The position numbers and the translations under genes were made by a program. Shown here one piece after another: positions 16,678 through 25,796 of a DNA stretch of 64,000 nucleotides; position 1 is the first letter of the stretch, and each line of letters begins with the position of its first letter. Under the pieces are notes generated by a model that was not told the origin of the DNA, ran no database searches, and worked only from the letters and a program-made list of their open reading frames with translations. This DNA comes from Thermomonas sp041919455 (GTDB lineage Bacteria; Pseudomonadota; Gammaproteobacteria; Xanthomonadales; Xanthomonadaceae), in the NCBI RefSeq assembly GCF_041919455.1, contig NZ_JAYRTQ010000017.1, positions 1-64,000 of the forward strand. The letters run 5' to 3'.

Positions 16678-17697
16678 CTAGTCCTGCCACTCCACGCGGT
16701 CGCCACCCAGGCGCTTGGCGCGATACAGCGCGGTGTCCGCCTGTGCGTACCAGTGCTCCCAGTCGTGCGCGGCATCGGCGATCACGCAGGCACCGATGCT
16801 GAGGGTGGTGATCTGCGGCGGCACGCTCTGCATCTGCCGCAGGGTGCGCGCGCTGGCGGCGATGTAGTTGGCCATCCGCGCCACGTCCTGCGCCTGGCGG
16901 CCGGCCACCAGCAGGCAGAATTCGTCGCCGCCGAGGCGGCAGGCGATGTCGTCGGGCCCGGACACCGCGCGCAGCAGGTTGGCCACGCTCTGCAGGACGC
17001 GGTCGCCGGCCAGATGGCCGTGGGCGTCGTTGATCGCCTTGAAGCGGTCGCAGTCGATCAGCACCAGGCTCTGCCCGCCCAGCCCCTGGCTGCGCCGGCG
17101 CTGGTCGACGTGCAGCGCGAAGCCGCGGCGGTTGGTCAGGCCGGTGAGTTCATCGGTGCGGGTCAGCACCTCGGTCTGGTTCAGGCGGTGCGCGGTGGCG
17201 CGCAAGGTATCGAGTGCGGTCTGCAGCTCCAAGTTGCGCCGGCGCAGGCGCGCGATCAGACCCTGCTCGTTGTAGACCACGCGCATGATCGCGCGGCGCA
17301 GGAAGTGCGAAAGCAGTTGCGGGTCGCGCTGGGCGAGCACGTCGAATTCATGGCGGCCCAGTTCCAGCAGCACGCCGTCCTCGATCATGGTGGCGTCCGC
17401 GCTGCGCGCGTGGTCGCCGATCAGCAGGCCCAGTTCGCCGAAGAATTCGCGCGGGCCGAGCCGCTTGGCCACCAGGTCTTCGCCGAAATCGAGTTCGATC
17501 GCGCCGCTGGCGATCACGAACATGCTGGTGCCGAGGTCGCCGCGGCGGAACAGCGGGGTGCCGGCCTCGACCCGGCGGGCACGCCCGACCTGCGCGAAAA
17601 GCGCGTATTCGCTGGCGATCAGGGCCGAGGCCGTGGGATCGTCCACGTCCTGTCCGGCTCCTTCATCCTGCACCTGCGCCGACACGCTTTCCGCCAC
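16678..17697 (-). CDS. Cyclic-nucleotide-binding diguanylate cyclase (cNMP-GGDEF)
   Basis: About 339 residues. The N-terminal half is a CRP-like cyclic nucleotide-binding domain (TPLFRRGDLGTSMFVIASGAIEL, then GPREFFGELGLL with the phosphate-binding cassette, ending ARSADATMIEDG). A short coiled coil (LIARLRRRNLELQTALDTLRA) links to a complete GGDEF domain with DCDRFKAINDAHGH and active-site loop RLGGDEF. There is no DNA-binding helix. It should convert a cNMP signal into c-di-GMP. GTG 17697 is preceded by GGGGGA with good spacing; the open frame reaches 17802 without support. It is directly upstream of, and two bases from, a class III cyclase, making a cNMP-to-c-di-GMP relay plausible. Confidence 0.88.
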   Translation of the reverse strand: MAESVSAQVQDEGAGQDVDDPTASALIASEYALFAQVGRARRVEAGTPLFRRGDLGTSMFVIASGAIELDFGEDLVAKRLGPREFFGELGLLIGDHARSADATMIEDGVLLELGRHEFDVLAQRDPQLLSHFLRRAIMRVVYNEQGLIARLRRRNLELQTALDTLRATAHRLNQTEVLTRTDELTGLTNRRGFALHVDQRRRSQGLGGQSLVLIDCDRFKAINDAHGHLAGDRVLQSVANLLRAVSGPDDIACRLGGDEFCLLVAGRQAQDVARMANYIAASARTLRQMQSVPPQITTLSIGACVIADAAHDWEHWYAQADTALYRAKRLGGDRVEWQD

Positions 17698-17756
17698 CCA
17701 CGTCCCCCGACACGCTGGAGCCCACGAGGATACACCGGGCCTCCATCGGACGAACG

Positions 17757-17850
17757 CAGGCCGGCACTGCGGCCGGCCTGTCCTGGCACGTAAAAATCGC
17801 ACACCGCGGACGCGAACCCGCGCATACCCGCCGGCGCGCAGGCCGGCGGG
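17757..17850. repeat. Two GC-rich hairpins between cNMP-GGDEF and aceA
   Basis: The 165-base gap holds two inverted repeats: CAGGCCGGC/GCCGGCCTG at 17757-17765/17772-17780 and CCCGCCGGC/GCCGGCGGG at 17827-17835/17842-17850. Neither has a U-run. The second lies 12 bases after the aceA stop (minus strand) and may stabilise or end that mRNA. The rest of the gap shows no gene. Confidence 0.5.
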
Positions 17851-17862
17851 ACGCGCACGATG

Positions 17863-19161
17863 TCAGGCGGCTTTGCTCTCGCCGTGGAACTGCTCTTCCT
17901 CGGTGCTGCCCTTGAGCGCAACCGTCGAGCTCTTGCCGCCCTGGATGGTCTGGGTGATCGCATCGAAGTAGCCGGTGCCGACCTCGCGCTGGTGCTTGAC
18001 CGCGGTGAAGCCGCGATCGGCGGCGGCGAATTCCTTTTCCTGCAACTCGACGAAGGCACTCATCTGCCGGCGCGCGTAGCCGTGGGCCAGGTCGAACATG
18101 CCGTAGTTCAGCGCGTGGAAGCCGGCCAGGGTGATGAACTGGAACTTGTAGCCGTAGCTGGCGATTTCCTTCTGGAACTTCGCGATAGTGGCGTCGTCCA
18201 GGTTCTTCTTCCAGTTGAAGCTGGGCGAGCAGTTGTAGGCCAGCAGCTTGCCGGGGAATTTCGCGTGGATCGCCTCGGCGAACTTGCGGGCGAATTCCAG
18301 GTCCGGCTTGCCTGTCTCGCACCACACCAGGTCGGCGTAAGGCGCGTAGGCCAGGCCGCGGCTGATCGCCTGGTCCAGGCCGTTGTCGGTCTTGTAGAAG
18401 CCTTCGACGGTGCGTTCGCCGGTGCAGAACGGCTTGTCGTTGTCGTCGACGTCGGAGGTCAGCAGGTCGGCGGCCTCGGCATCGGTGCGGGCCACGATCA
18501 GGGTGGGCACGCCCATCACGTCGGCGGCCAGGCGCGCGGCGGTCAGCTTCTCGACGGCCTCGCGGGTGGGCACCAGCACCTTGCCGCCCATGTGGCCGCA
18601 CTTCTTCACCGAGGCCAGCTGGTCCTCGAAGTGCACGCCGGCGGCGCCGGCCTCGATCATCGCCTTCATCAGCTCATAGGCGTTCAGCACGCCGCCGAAA
18701 CCGGCTTCGGCATCGGCCACGATCGGCTGCAGGAAGTCGATCGAGTGATCACCCTCGGCATGGTGCAACTGGTCGGCGCGCAGCAGGGTGTTGTTGATCC
18801 GCTTGACCACCTGCGGCACCGAGTTGGCCGGGTACAACGACTGGTCGGGATACATCTCGCCGGCCAGGTTGGCGTCGGCGGCGACCTGCCAGCCACTCAG
18901 GTAGATCGCCTTCAGACCGGCCTTGACCTGCTGCATCGCCTGGTTGCCGGTCATCGCGCCCAGCGCGTTGACGAAGTCCTCGGTGTGCAGCGACTTCCAC
19001 AGCTTCTCCGCGCCGAGGCGGGCGATGGAATGCTCGACGTGGACGGTGCCGCGCAGGCGCACCACGTCCTCGGCCGAGTAGGCGCGGGTGATGCCGGCCC
19101 AGCGCGGATTGTTGGCCCAGTCCAGCTTCAGTTGTTCGGCGGTCGGCAGGTGGTTCTTCAT
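17863..19161 (-). CDS. aceA: Isocitrate lyase
   Basis: First enzyme of the glyoxylate bypass: cleaves isocitrate to glyoxylate and succinate. Start ATG 19161 (GAGGAA eight bases upstream) gives 432 residues, the size of E. coli AceA; the open frame extends further without an SD. The catalytic KKCGH motif is intact (Cys188), together with WQVAADANLAGEMYPDQSLYPANSVP, HFEDQLASVKKCGHMGGKVLVPTREA and the substrate loop NCSPSFNWKKNLDD. It follows aceB with a 61-base gap, so the two are probably one operon, controlled from the aceB/lysR intergenic region. Confidence 0.97.
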   Translation of the reverse strand: MKNHLPTAEQLKLDWANNPRWAGITRAYSAEDVVRLRGTVHVEHSIARLGAEKLWKSLHTEDFVNALGAMTGNQAMQQVKAGLKAIYLSGWQVAADANLAGEMYPDQSLYPANSVPQVVKRINNTLLRADQLHHAEGDHSIDFLQPIVADAEAGFGGVLNAYELMKAMIEAGAAGVHFEDQLASVKKCGHMGGKVLVPTREAVEKLTAARLAADVMGVPTLIVARTDAEAADLLTSDVDDNDKPFCTGERTVEGFYKTDNGLDQAISRGLAYAPYADLVWCETGKPDLEFARKFAEAIHAKFPGKLLAYNCSPSFNWKKNLDDATIAKFQKEIASYGYKFQFITLAGFHALNYGMFDLAHGYARRQMSAFVELQEKEFAAADRGFTAVKHQREVGTGYFDAITQTIQGGKSSTVALKGSTEEEQFHGESKAA

Positions 19162-19222
19162 GGCGATTCCTCGGTGGGGTGCAGCAAAAGTGGGGTGGCG
19201 ATGCAGTTCGATGGATGCGATG

Positions 19223-20845
<1,623 letters not shown>

Positions 20846-20901
20846 CGACAACTCCAGCGTTCGATCAGTGGGGAATCGAACCATCCGCCTGCGTCTGGTA
20901 T

Positions 20902-20922
20902 TTGACAAACCAGATTTGTCAA
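20902..20922. promoter_or_regulatory. Palindromic operator between aceB and the LysR gene
   Basis: TTGACAAA (20902-20909) and TTTGTCAA (20915-20922) are perfect inverted arms separated by five bases, in a markedly AT-rich stretch (20890-20950) of an otherwise GC-rich window. TTGACA occurs in both directions, so the site overlaps likely -35 boxes of both divergent genes. It is the natural binding site for the adjacent LysR-type regulator, or for another regulator of aceBA. Confidence 0.65.
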
Positions 20923-20960
20923 TGATTAGTATTAGTAAATCAAATAAGTGATTCAAAACG

Positions 20961-21929
20961 ATGGTGGACAGCCGATCCGGCAATCTCCGCTTCGCCTACA
21001 AGGGCTCGCGACTCAAGCCGCTGCGGGCGTTTTGCCAGGTCGCGCGACTGGGATCGGTGAGCCGCGCCGCGGAAGCGCTGTACCTGAGCCAGCCGGCGGT
21101 CACCCTGCAGCTGCAGGCGCTGGAGCGCGAACTGGGCGTGCGCCTGCTGGAACGCAGCGGACGCCGGCTGACCCCGACCCGCGAGGGCGAACTGCTCTAC
21201 GAACTGGCCAAGCCACTGGTGGAAGGACTGGACGGGCTGGCGGCTACCTTCCGCGAGCAGGTGCGCGGCCTGGACGCCGGCGAGCTCAACGTGGCCGCCG
21301 GCAGCTCGACCATCCTGTACCTGCTGCCCGGGATCGTGGATGCCTTCCGGCAAGGCCATGCGGACGTGCGCCTGAGCCTGCACAACGTCACCGGTGCCGG
21401 CGGCCTCGACCTGCTGCGCAACGATGCGGTGGACCTGGCTGTCGGATCGATGCTGGACGTCCCCGCAGACCTCACCTACGCGCCGGTCTACAGCTTCGAG
21501 CCGATGCTGATCATGCCGCCCGACCACCCGCTGGCGTCCAAGCGCGACCTGACCCTGCAGGACCTGTCGCCGTACGGCCTGATCCTTCCGCCGAAGCGCC
21601 TGACCACCTATCGGCTGGTCGACCTGGTGTTCCAGCAGAACCGTGTCCCCTACACGGTGGCGCTGGAAGTCGGTGGCTGGGAGGTGATCAAGCAATACGT
21701 GGCGATGGGGCTGGGCATCAGCATCGTCACCGCGATCTGCCTGACCGAGGCCGACCGCCAGCGCCTGGCCGCGCGTTCGCTGGCGCGCTGGTTCCCCTCG
21801 CGCAGTTACGGCATCGTGATGCGCAAGGGCAAGTTCCTGTCGGCGCAGGCGCGCGCCTTCGTCGAACTGATCAAGCCGGAACTGCTGTCCCCGCGCGAAC
21901 AGGATCGCGGCGGGCATTCGGAACGGTAG
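20961..21929 (+). CDS. LysR-family transcriptional regulator (CysB-like)
   Basis: 322 residues. The N-terminal winged helix is clear: LRAFCQVARLGSVSRAAEALYLSQPAVTLQLQALERELGVRLLER. The C-terminal effector domain has the two-lobe periplasmic-binding fold (AGSSTILYLLPGIVDAFRQGH, AVDLAVGSMLDVPADLTYAPVY, YVAMGLGISIVTAICL), most like CysB/Cbl-type regulators. ATG 20961 is only 38 bases from the palindrome at 20902-20922, so autoregulation is likely. Divergent orientation to aceB-aceA suggests it controls the glyoxylate bypass; the effector cannot be read from sequence. The SD is weak. Confidence 0.9.
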   Translation: MVDSRSGNLRFAYKGSRLKPLRAFCQVARLGSVSRAAEALYLSQPAVTLQLQALERELGVRLLERSGRRLTPTREGELLYELAKPLVEGLDGLAATFREQVRGLDAGELNVAAGSSTILYLLPGIVDAFRQGHADVRLSLHNVTGAGGLDLLRNDAVDLAVGSMLDVPADLTYAPVYSFEPMLIMPPDHPLASKRDLTLQDLSPYGLILPPKRLTTYRLVDLVFQQNRVPYTVALEVGGWEVIKQYVAMGLGISIVTAICLTEADRQRLAARSLARWFPSRSYGIVMRKGKFLSAQARAFVELIKPELLSPREQDRGGHSER

Positions 21930-21943
21930 GGGCAATCCCGTTT

Positions 21944-22056
21944 CCGTAGGGCAGGCCCCCGTGCCTGCCCGCACCGCGCGTCGCGTAGGGGCAAGCCCCC
22001 GTGGTTGCCATGCGTTTGTCAGGAGAGCGGGCAGGCACGGGGGCCTGCCCCTACGG
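21944..22056. repeat. REP-like inverted repeat pair between convergent genes
   Basis: A 29-base arm at 21944-21972 is matched, apart from one missing G, by the inverted arm at 22027-22056. Each arm is itself a near-palindrome built on GGCAGGCCCCCGTGCCTGCC. A decayed third copy (CGTAGGGGCAAGCCCCCGTGG) lies between at 21983-22003. This is the look of a dispersed xanthomonad REP element. It fills the 146-base gap between the LysR gene and the cyanophycinase fusion and could act as a two-way terminator. Confidence 0.75.
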
Positions 22057-22075
22057 CGGGTGGGAATGGGTTGGA

Positions 22076-24016
22076 TCAGCGCGGCGTCGCCATCGCATCC
22101 GTCTTGTAGATCGCCACGTGCGGCACGCCGTCGCTGCCGATCCAGCCGCGGTACATGCCGCCGGTGTTGAACGGGAACGCCACGCTGCCGTCGGCACCGA
22201 GCGCGATTGCGCCGCCGTCGCCGCCGGCCTTGGGGATGTCGCGGTTGATCACGCGGTCGGCGGCGCGGGCGATCGGGTCGCCGGCCAGGCGCACGCGCGC
22301 GCAGATCTCGTGGGCGGCGGCGGCGCGGATGTAGTACTCGCCCCAGCCGGTGCCGGACACCGCGCAGCGGTCGTCGGCCCAAGTGCCGGCGCCGATGATC
22401 GGCGAGTCGCCGACGCGGCCATAGCGCTTGTTGGTCATGCCGCCGGTCGAGGTGCCGCCGGCCAGGCGTCCCTGCGCATCCAGCGCCAACGCGCCGACGG
22501 TGCCGAAGTAGGCCTTGCCAGGCAGTTCCAGCGACGTGTTCGACGCCTGCGCCTTCTTCTCCTCGGCGAGCGCCTTCTGCAGCTGCTGCCAACGCTTCTC
22601 GACGCGGAAATACGCCGGATCCACCAACGCCACGCCCTGCTCCTTCGCGAAGGCCTCGGCGCCGTCGCCGACCATCATCACGTGCTTCGATTTCTCCATG
22701 ATCGCGCGCGCCAGCAGGATCGGATTCTTCACCCGATGCAGGCCTGCCGCCGCGCCAGCCTTGCCGCTGGCACCGTCCATCAGCGAGGTGTCCAGCTCGT
22801 TGCGGCCATCGTGGGTGAACACCGCACCGCGCCCGGCGTTGAACTGCGGCGCGTCCTCCAGGACGGTGATCGCGGCGGTCACCGCCTCTACCGACGACGC
22901 ACCGGCCTGCAGCTTCGCGTAGCCGGCCTTGAGCGCGTCACGCAATGCGGCGCGCGCGGCCTCCTCTTCCACCGGGGTGAGATCGCCCGGCTCCACGCCG
23001 GCACCGCCGTGGATGACAAGCAAAGGCGCATCGAGCGCGACAAGCACGCCGTTGCGAGCGGCGTAATGGCGCTGCGCCAGCGACTTCTCGACGCGGCCAT
23101 CCGGCAGGTGCAGCACCGAGTCCACGCCGGCGACCACGGTGTCGACGCGGTCGAGCGTCATCGCGGTGTCTTCTGCCTGCTTCTGCACGAAGCCGCCCCT
23201 GACCACGATCGCGCCGGCACCCGGCGCAGTGGCGTACACGCGCGAACGGCCATCGGCTTCGACCGCGACCGCGGCATCCTCGTCCACGCCCAGCCCGATC
23301 AGCGGCTTGCCGGCGATGTGCTCGCCCTTGGCGACGAAGGCGATCAGCCGGCCCAGGCGGCCGCGTTCGCTGAAGTGGGTGTCGGTGATCACGCCCTTGA
23401 GCTGGGCGATGTGCAGGAAGTCGGTTTCGATGGTGTTGCCGTCGCCGAGCGGGTCGGCCAGCGCGTCCGGGCTGACCTGGCTGCCGCCGTCCATCGCGCC
23501 GTACAAATATTCGCCCTGCATCGCCAGGCCGGCGCTGGTGCCGCCGAGCGGCTTGCCGGCGCGCACGTGTGCGTCAAGCGCCTCGGCGACCGGGGTGCCG
23601 CGCCAGTAGCGCACGTAGCGCGACTGGTCGCCGCCGGCCAGGAAGATGCCGTCCGCGCGCTTCAGCGCGGCGAGGATCTTCGGATCGGTGGACGCCTCGC
23701 GATCCTTGAACACGAAGGTCTCGACCGACTTGATCCCACCGACCTCGTTGAAGAATTCCTCGCCGATCTCGCCGCCCTGCGACGCGCGCAGGACCACGAT
23801 GTGGCCGTTGCCGGCCTGCTTCATGAACCAGCGCATCGCATCGAAGTTGCGGTCGCCGCCGCCCATCAGCAGCAGGCCGGGCTGGACCTTGCCGGGCGTC
23901 TTCGCCGCGACGTCGCCGATCACGTAATGGCCCACATCCGCAGCCATCGCGCCACCGGCCAACAGCAAGCCAAGTGCCGCTGCAAGGAGTTTCGAAACGC
24001 CGGCACGTCGCATCAT
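22076..24016 (-). CDS. Secreted cyanophycinase / isoaspartyl peptidase fusion
   Basis: 646 residues with a signal peptide (cleavage after AMA near residue 25). Residues about 28-335 are a cyanophycinase-like S51 peptidase: MGGGDRNFDAMRWFM, ADGIFLAGGDQSRYV and GGTSAGLAMQGEY with the likely nucleophile Ser161. Residues about 342-646 are a type-2 isoaspartyl peptidase/L-asparaginase (Ntn hydrolase): VIHGGAGV, FNAGRGAVFTHDGRNELDTSLMDG, then GTVGALALDAQGRLAGGTSTGG, where Thr506 would be freed by autocleavage. Cyanophycinase releases beta-Asp-Arg dipeptides and isoaspartyl peptidase splits them, so one secreted chain could run both steps of cyanophycin breakdown. It is divergent from a FecI-type sigma gene 86 bases away. 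Domains are firm; the actual substrate is inferred. Confidence 0.9.
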   Translation of the reverse strand: MMRRAGVSKLLAAALGLLLAGGAMAADVGHYVIGDVAAKTPGKVQPGLLLMGGGDRNFDAMRWFMKQAGNGHIVVLRASQGGEIGEEFFNEVGGIKSVETFVFKDREASTDPKILAALKRADGIFLAGGDQSRYVRYWRGTPVAEALDAHVRAGKPLGGTSAGLAMQGEYLYGAMDGGSQVSPDALADPLGDGNTIETDFLHIAQLKGVITDTHFSERGRLGRLIAFVAKGEHIAGKPLIGLGVDEDAAVAVEADGRSRVYATAPGAGAIVVRGGFVQKQAEDTAMTLDRVDTVVAGVDSVLHLPDGRVEKSLAQRHYAARNGVLVALDAPLLVIHGGAGVEPGDLTPVEEEAARAALRDALKAGYAKLQAGASSVEAVTAAITVLEDAPQFNAGRGAVFTHDGRNELDTSLMDGASGKAGAAAGLHRVKNPILLARAIMEKSKHVMMVGDGAEAFAKEQGVALVDPAYFRVEKRWQQLQKALAEEKKAQASNTSLELPGKAYFGTVGALALDAQGRLAGGTSTGGMTNKRYGRVGDSPIIGAGTWADDRCAVSGTGWGEYYIRAAAAHEICARVRLAGDPIARAADRVINRDIPKAGGDGGAIALGADGSVAFPFNTGGMYRGWIGSDGVPHVAIYKTDAMATPR

Positions 24017-24102
24017 CGGGTGTCCTCATTCGCCGTCATCGGCAGCCACGTTGGAAGACGAACGGCGGCACGGTTTCCCCCGTTCTCGGCTATGGTGCCG
24101 CG

Positions 24103-24675
24103 ATGCAGGCCGAGCTCGACCGCTGGTTCATCGACGAGATCCTCGTCCACGAGGACGCGCTCGTGCGCTACCTGCAGCGCTGCTGGTCGCGCCGCGACGA
24201 GATCCACGACCTGCGCCAGGAAGTCTACGCGCGGGTCTACGAGGCCGCGGCCAAGTCGCTGCCGACCCAGCCCAAGTCGTTCCTGTTCGCCAGTGCGCGG
24301 CATCTCATGACCGACCGCCTGCGCCGCAGCCGGGTGGTCTCGATCGAGCCGATGGGTGATTTCGAGCCTTCGCACGTCTTGGTGGATGACGTGTCGCCGG
24401 AGCGCTGGTGCGGCGGCAGGCAGGGATTGCTGCGGCTTGCCGAGGCCTTCGACCGCCTGCCCGACCGCTGCCGCGAGGTGGTCTGGCTGCGCCGCGTCGA
24501 GGACCTGTCGCAAAAGGAAGTGGCCATGCGCCTGGGGATCAGCGAGAAAACCGTGGAAAAGCACATCGCCAAGGGCATGCGCCTGCTCGCCGACCACCTG
24601 CACGGCAGCGATGGCGTGCATGAAGCAAAGGCCGCCGCTGCGGACCGCCGTGATGGACAGCAGCGCGCCGATTGA
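24103..24675 (+). CDS. FecI-type ECF sigma factor
   Basis: 190 residues. Region 2 (EDALVRYLQRCWSRRDEIHDLRQEVYARVYEAA, FLFASARHLMTDRLRR) and region 4 (LPDRCREVVWLRRVEDLSQKEVAMRLGISEKTVEKHIAKGMRLL) are complete. It should direct transcription of the adjacent receptor gene when released by the FecR-like protein. Start ATG 24103; the frame is open upstream without an SD. Its 3' end overlaps the fecR-like gene by 23 bases, indicating coupling. The promoter region is shared with the divergent cyanophycinase fusion. Confidence 0.92.
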   Translation: MQAELDRWFIDEILVHEDALVRYLQRCWSRRDEIHDLRQEVYARVYEAAAKSLPTQPKSFLFASARHLMTDRLRRSRVVSIEPMGDFEPSHVLVDDVSPERWCGGRQGLLRLAEAFDRLPDRCREVVWLRRVEDLSQKEVAMRLGISEKTVEKHIAKGMRLLADHLHGSDGVHEAKAAAADRRDGQQRAD

Positions 24676-25705
24676 CCATCCGCCCGGCGACAGCCGGAGC
24701 ATCGAGCAATGCGCAGCCGAGTGGCTGGCGCGTCGCGAGTTCAATGCGTGGACGAACGAGGACGAAGCCGCGCTGCAGGCCTGGCTCGGCGCGGACACCG
24801 GGCATCGGGTCGCGTTCCTGCGCCTGCAGGCGGCATGGTCGGAAAGCGACCGGCTGCAGGCGCTGGCCGCGGGCTGGCGGCAATCGGGGCCGCCACCGCG
24901 CGGCTACTGGACCACGCCCGCGGGCGAACGCATCGAACTGGCACCGCGTGCCGCCACCCGCCGCACGCGGCTGCCGCATGTCGCCGCCGCCGCGGTGCTG
25001 TTGATCACCTGCACGCTGGCCACTGGCCTGGGTTGGCGCGCCTACAACCGCGTCGACAGCGCACACCTGCAGACCGCATTGGGCGCGACCGGGACCTTGC
25101 CGCTGGCCGACGGCTCGCAGGCGATCCTGGCCAGCGACAGCCGCATCGACGTGCGCCTCTCGCGCAAGCAACGCCACATCGCGCTGGAACAGGGCGAGGC
25201 CTTCTTCAGCGTGGCCAAGGACCCGAACCGCCCGTTCGTGGTCGCCGCCGGCGGGCATGACGTGGTCGCAGTGGGCACCCGCTTCTCGGTACGCCGCGAC
25301 GGCCCCGACCTGCGCGTGGTGGTGACCGAAGGCACGGTGCGCCTGGAATCCCGGGCCACCGGTTCTGCTGCACGACCGGCCTCGCTGCTGCCGGCCGGCA
25401 GCATCGCGATCGTCCACGGCGAGGACGTGCTGCTGCGCAGCGTGGCGCTGGAGGATGCCGAGCGCCTGCTCGACTGGCGCCAGGGCCTGCTGGCCTTCCG
25501 CGACACCACCCTGGCCGAGGCCGCCGCCGAGTTCAATCGCTACAACGCGCGCAAGCTGGTGATCGGCGATGCCGAGGCCGGCGCCTTGCGGATCGGCGGC
25601 AGCTTCCGCGCCGACAACGCCACCGCCTTCGTCCGCCTGCTCGAACAGGGCTTCCCGGTGCACGCCGAGCACACCGGCGACCGCATCGTCCTGCGCAGCC
25701 GCTGA
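24653..25705 (+). CDS. FecR-family anti-sigma/sigma regulator
   Basis: Inner-membrane protein of about 350 residues that passes a signal from the TonB receptor to the FecI-like sigma factor. The N-terminal cytoplasmic domain has the DUF4880 pattern (CAAEWLARREFNAWTNEDEAALQAWL), a membrane helix follows (VAAAAVLLITCTLATGLGW), then the periplasmic FecR domain (LPLADGSQAILASDSRIDV, RHIALEQGEAFFSVAKD, PFVVAAGGHDVVAVGTRFSV) and the C-terminal STN-like domain (LLDWRQGLLAFRDTTLAEAAAEFNRY). ATG 24653 is my choice; an in-frame ATG at 24620 is an alternative. The order sigma-FecR-receptor is canonical. Confidence 0.92.
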   Translation: MDSSAPIDHPPGDSRSIEQCAAEWLARREFNAWTNEDEAALQAWLGADTGHRVAFLRLQAAWSESDRLQALAAGWRQSGPPPRGYWTTPAGERIELAPRAATRRTRLPHVAAAAVLLITCTLATGLGWRAYNRVDSAHLQTALGATGTLPLADGSQAILASDSRIDVRLSRKQRHIALEQGEAFFSVAKDPNRPFVVAAGGHDVVAVGTRFSVRRDGPDLRVVVTEGTVRLESRATGSAARPASLLPAGSIAIVHGEDVLLRSVALEDAERLLDWRQGLLAFRDTTLAEAAAEFNRYNARKLVIGDAEAGALRIGGSFRADNATAFVRLLEQGFPVHAEHTGDRIVLRSR

Positions 25706-25796
25706 AGACATTGCATTCAAGTCGGCAGGGGGATTTCGCCGGCTCGTTCGTCCTGATCACTGGAAGCGCCGAATACAAGGCGCATGGGGAACTGTC

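Noticed and set aside
21944..22056. CRISPR array
   Set aside because: Only two good arms in inverted orientation plus a decayed copy; no regularly spaced direct repeats and no cas genes.
22001..24310. Plus-strand open frame of over 700 codons
   Set aside because: It is antisense to the cyanophycinase/isoaspartyl peptidase fusion, whose motifs are complete; long shadow frames are common at this GC content.
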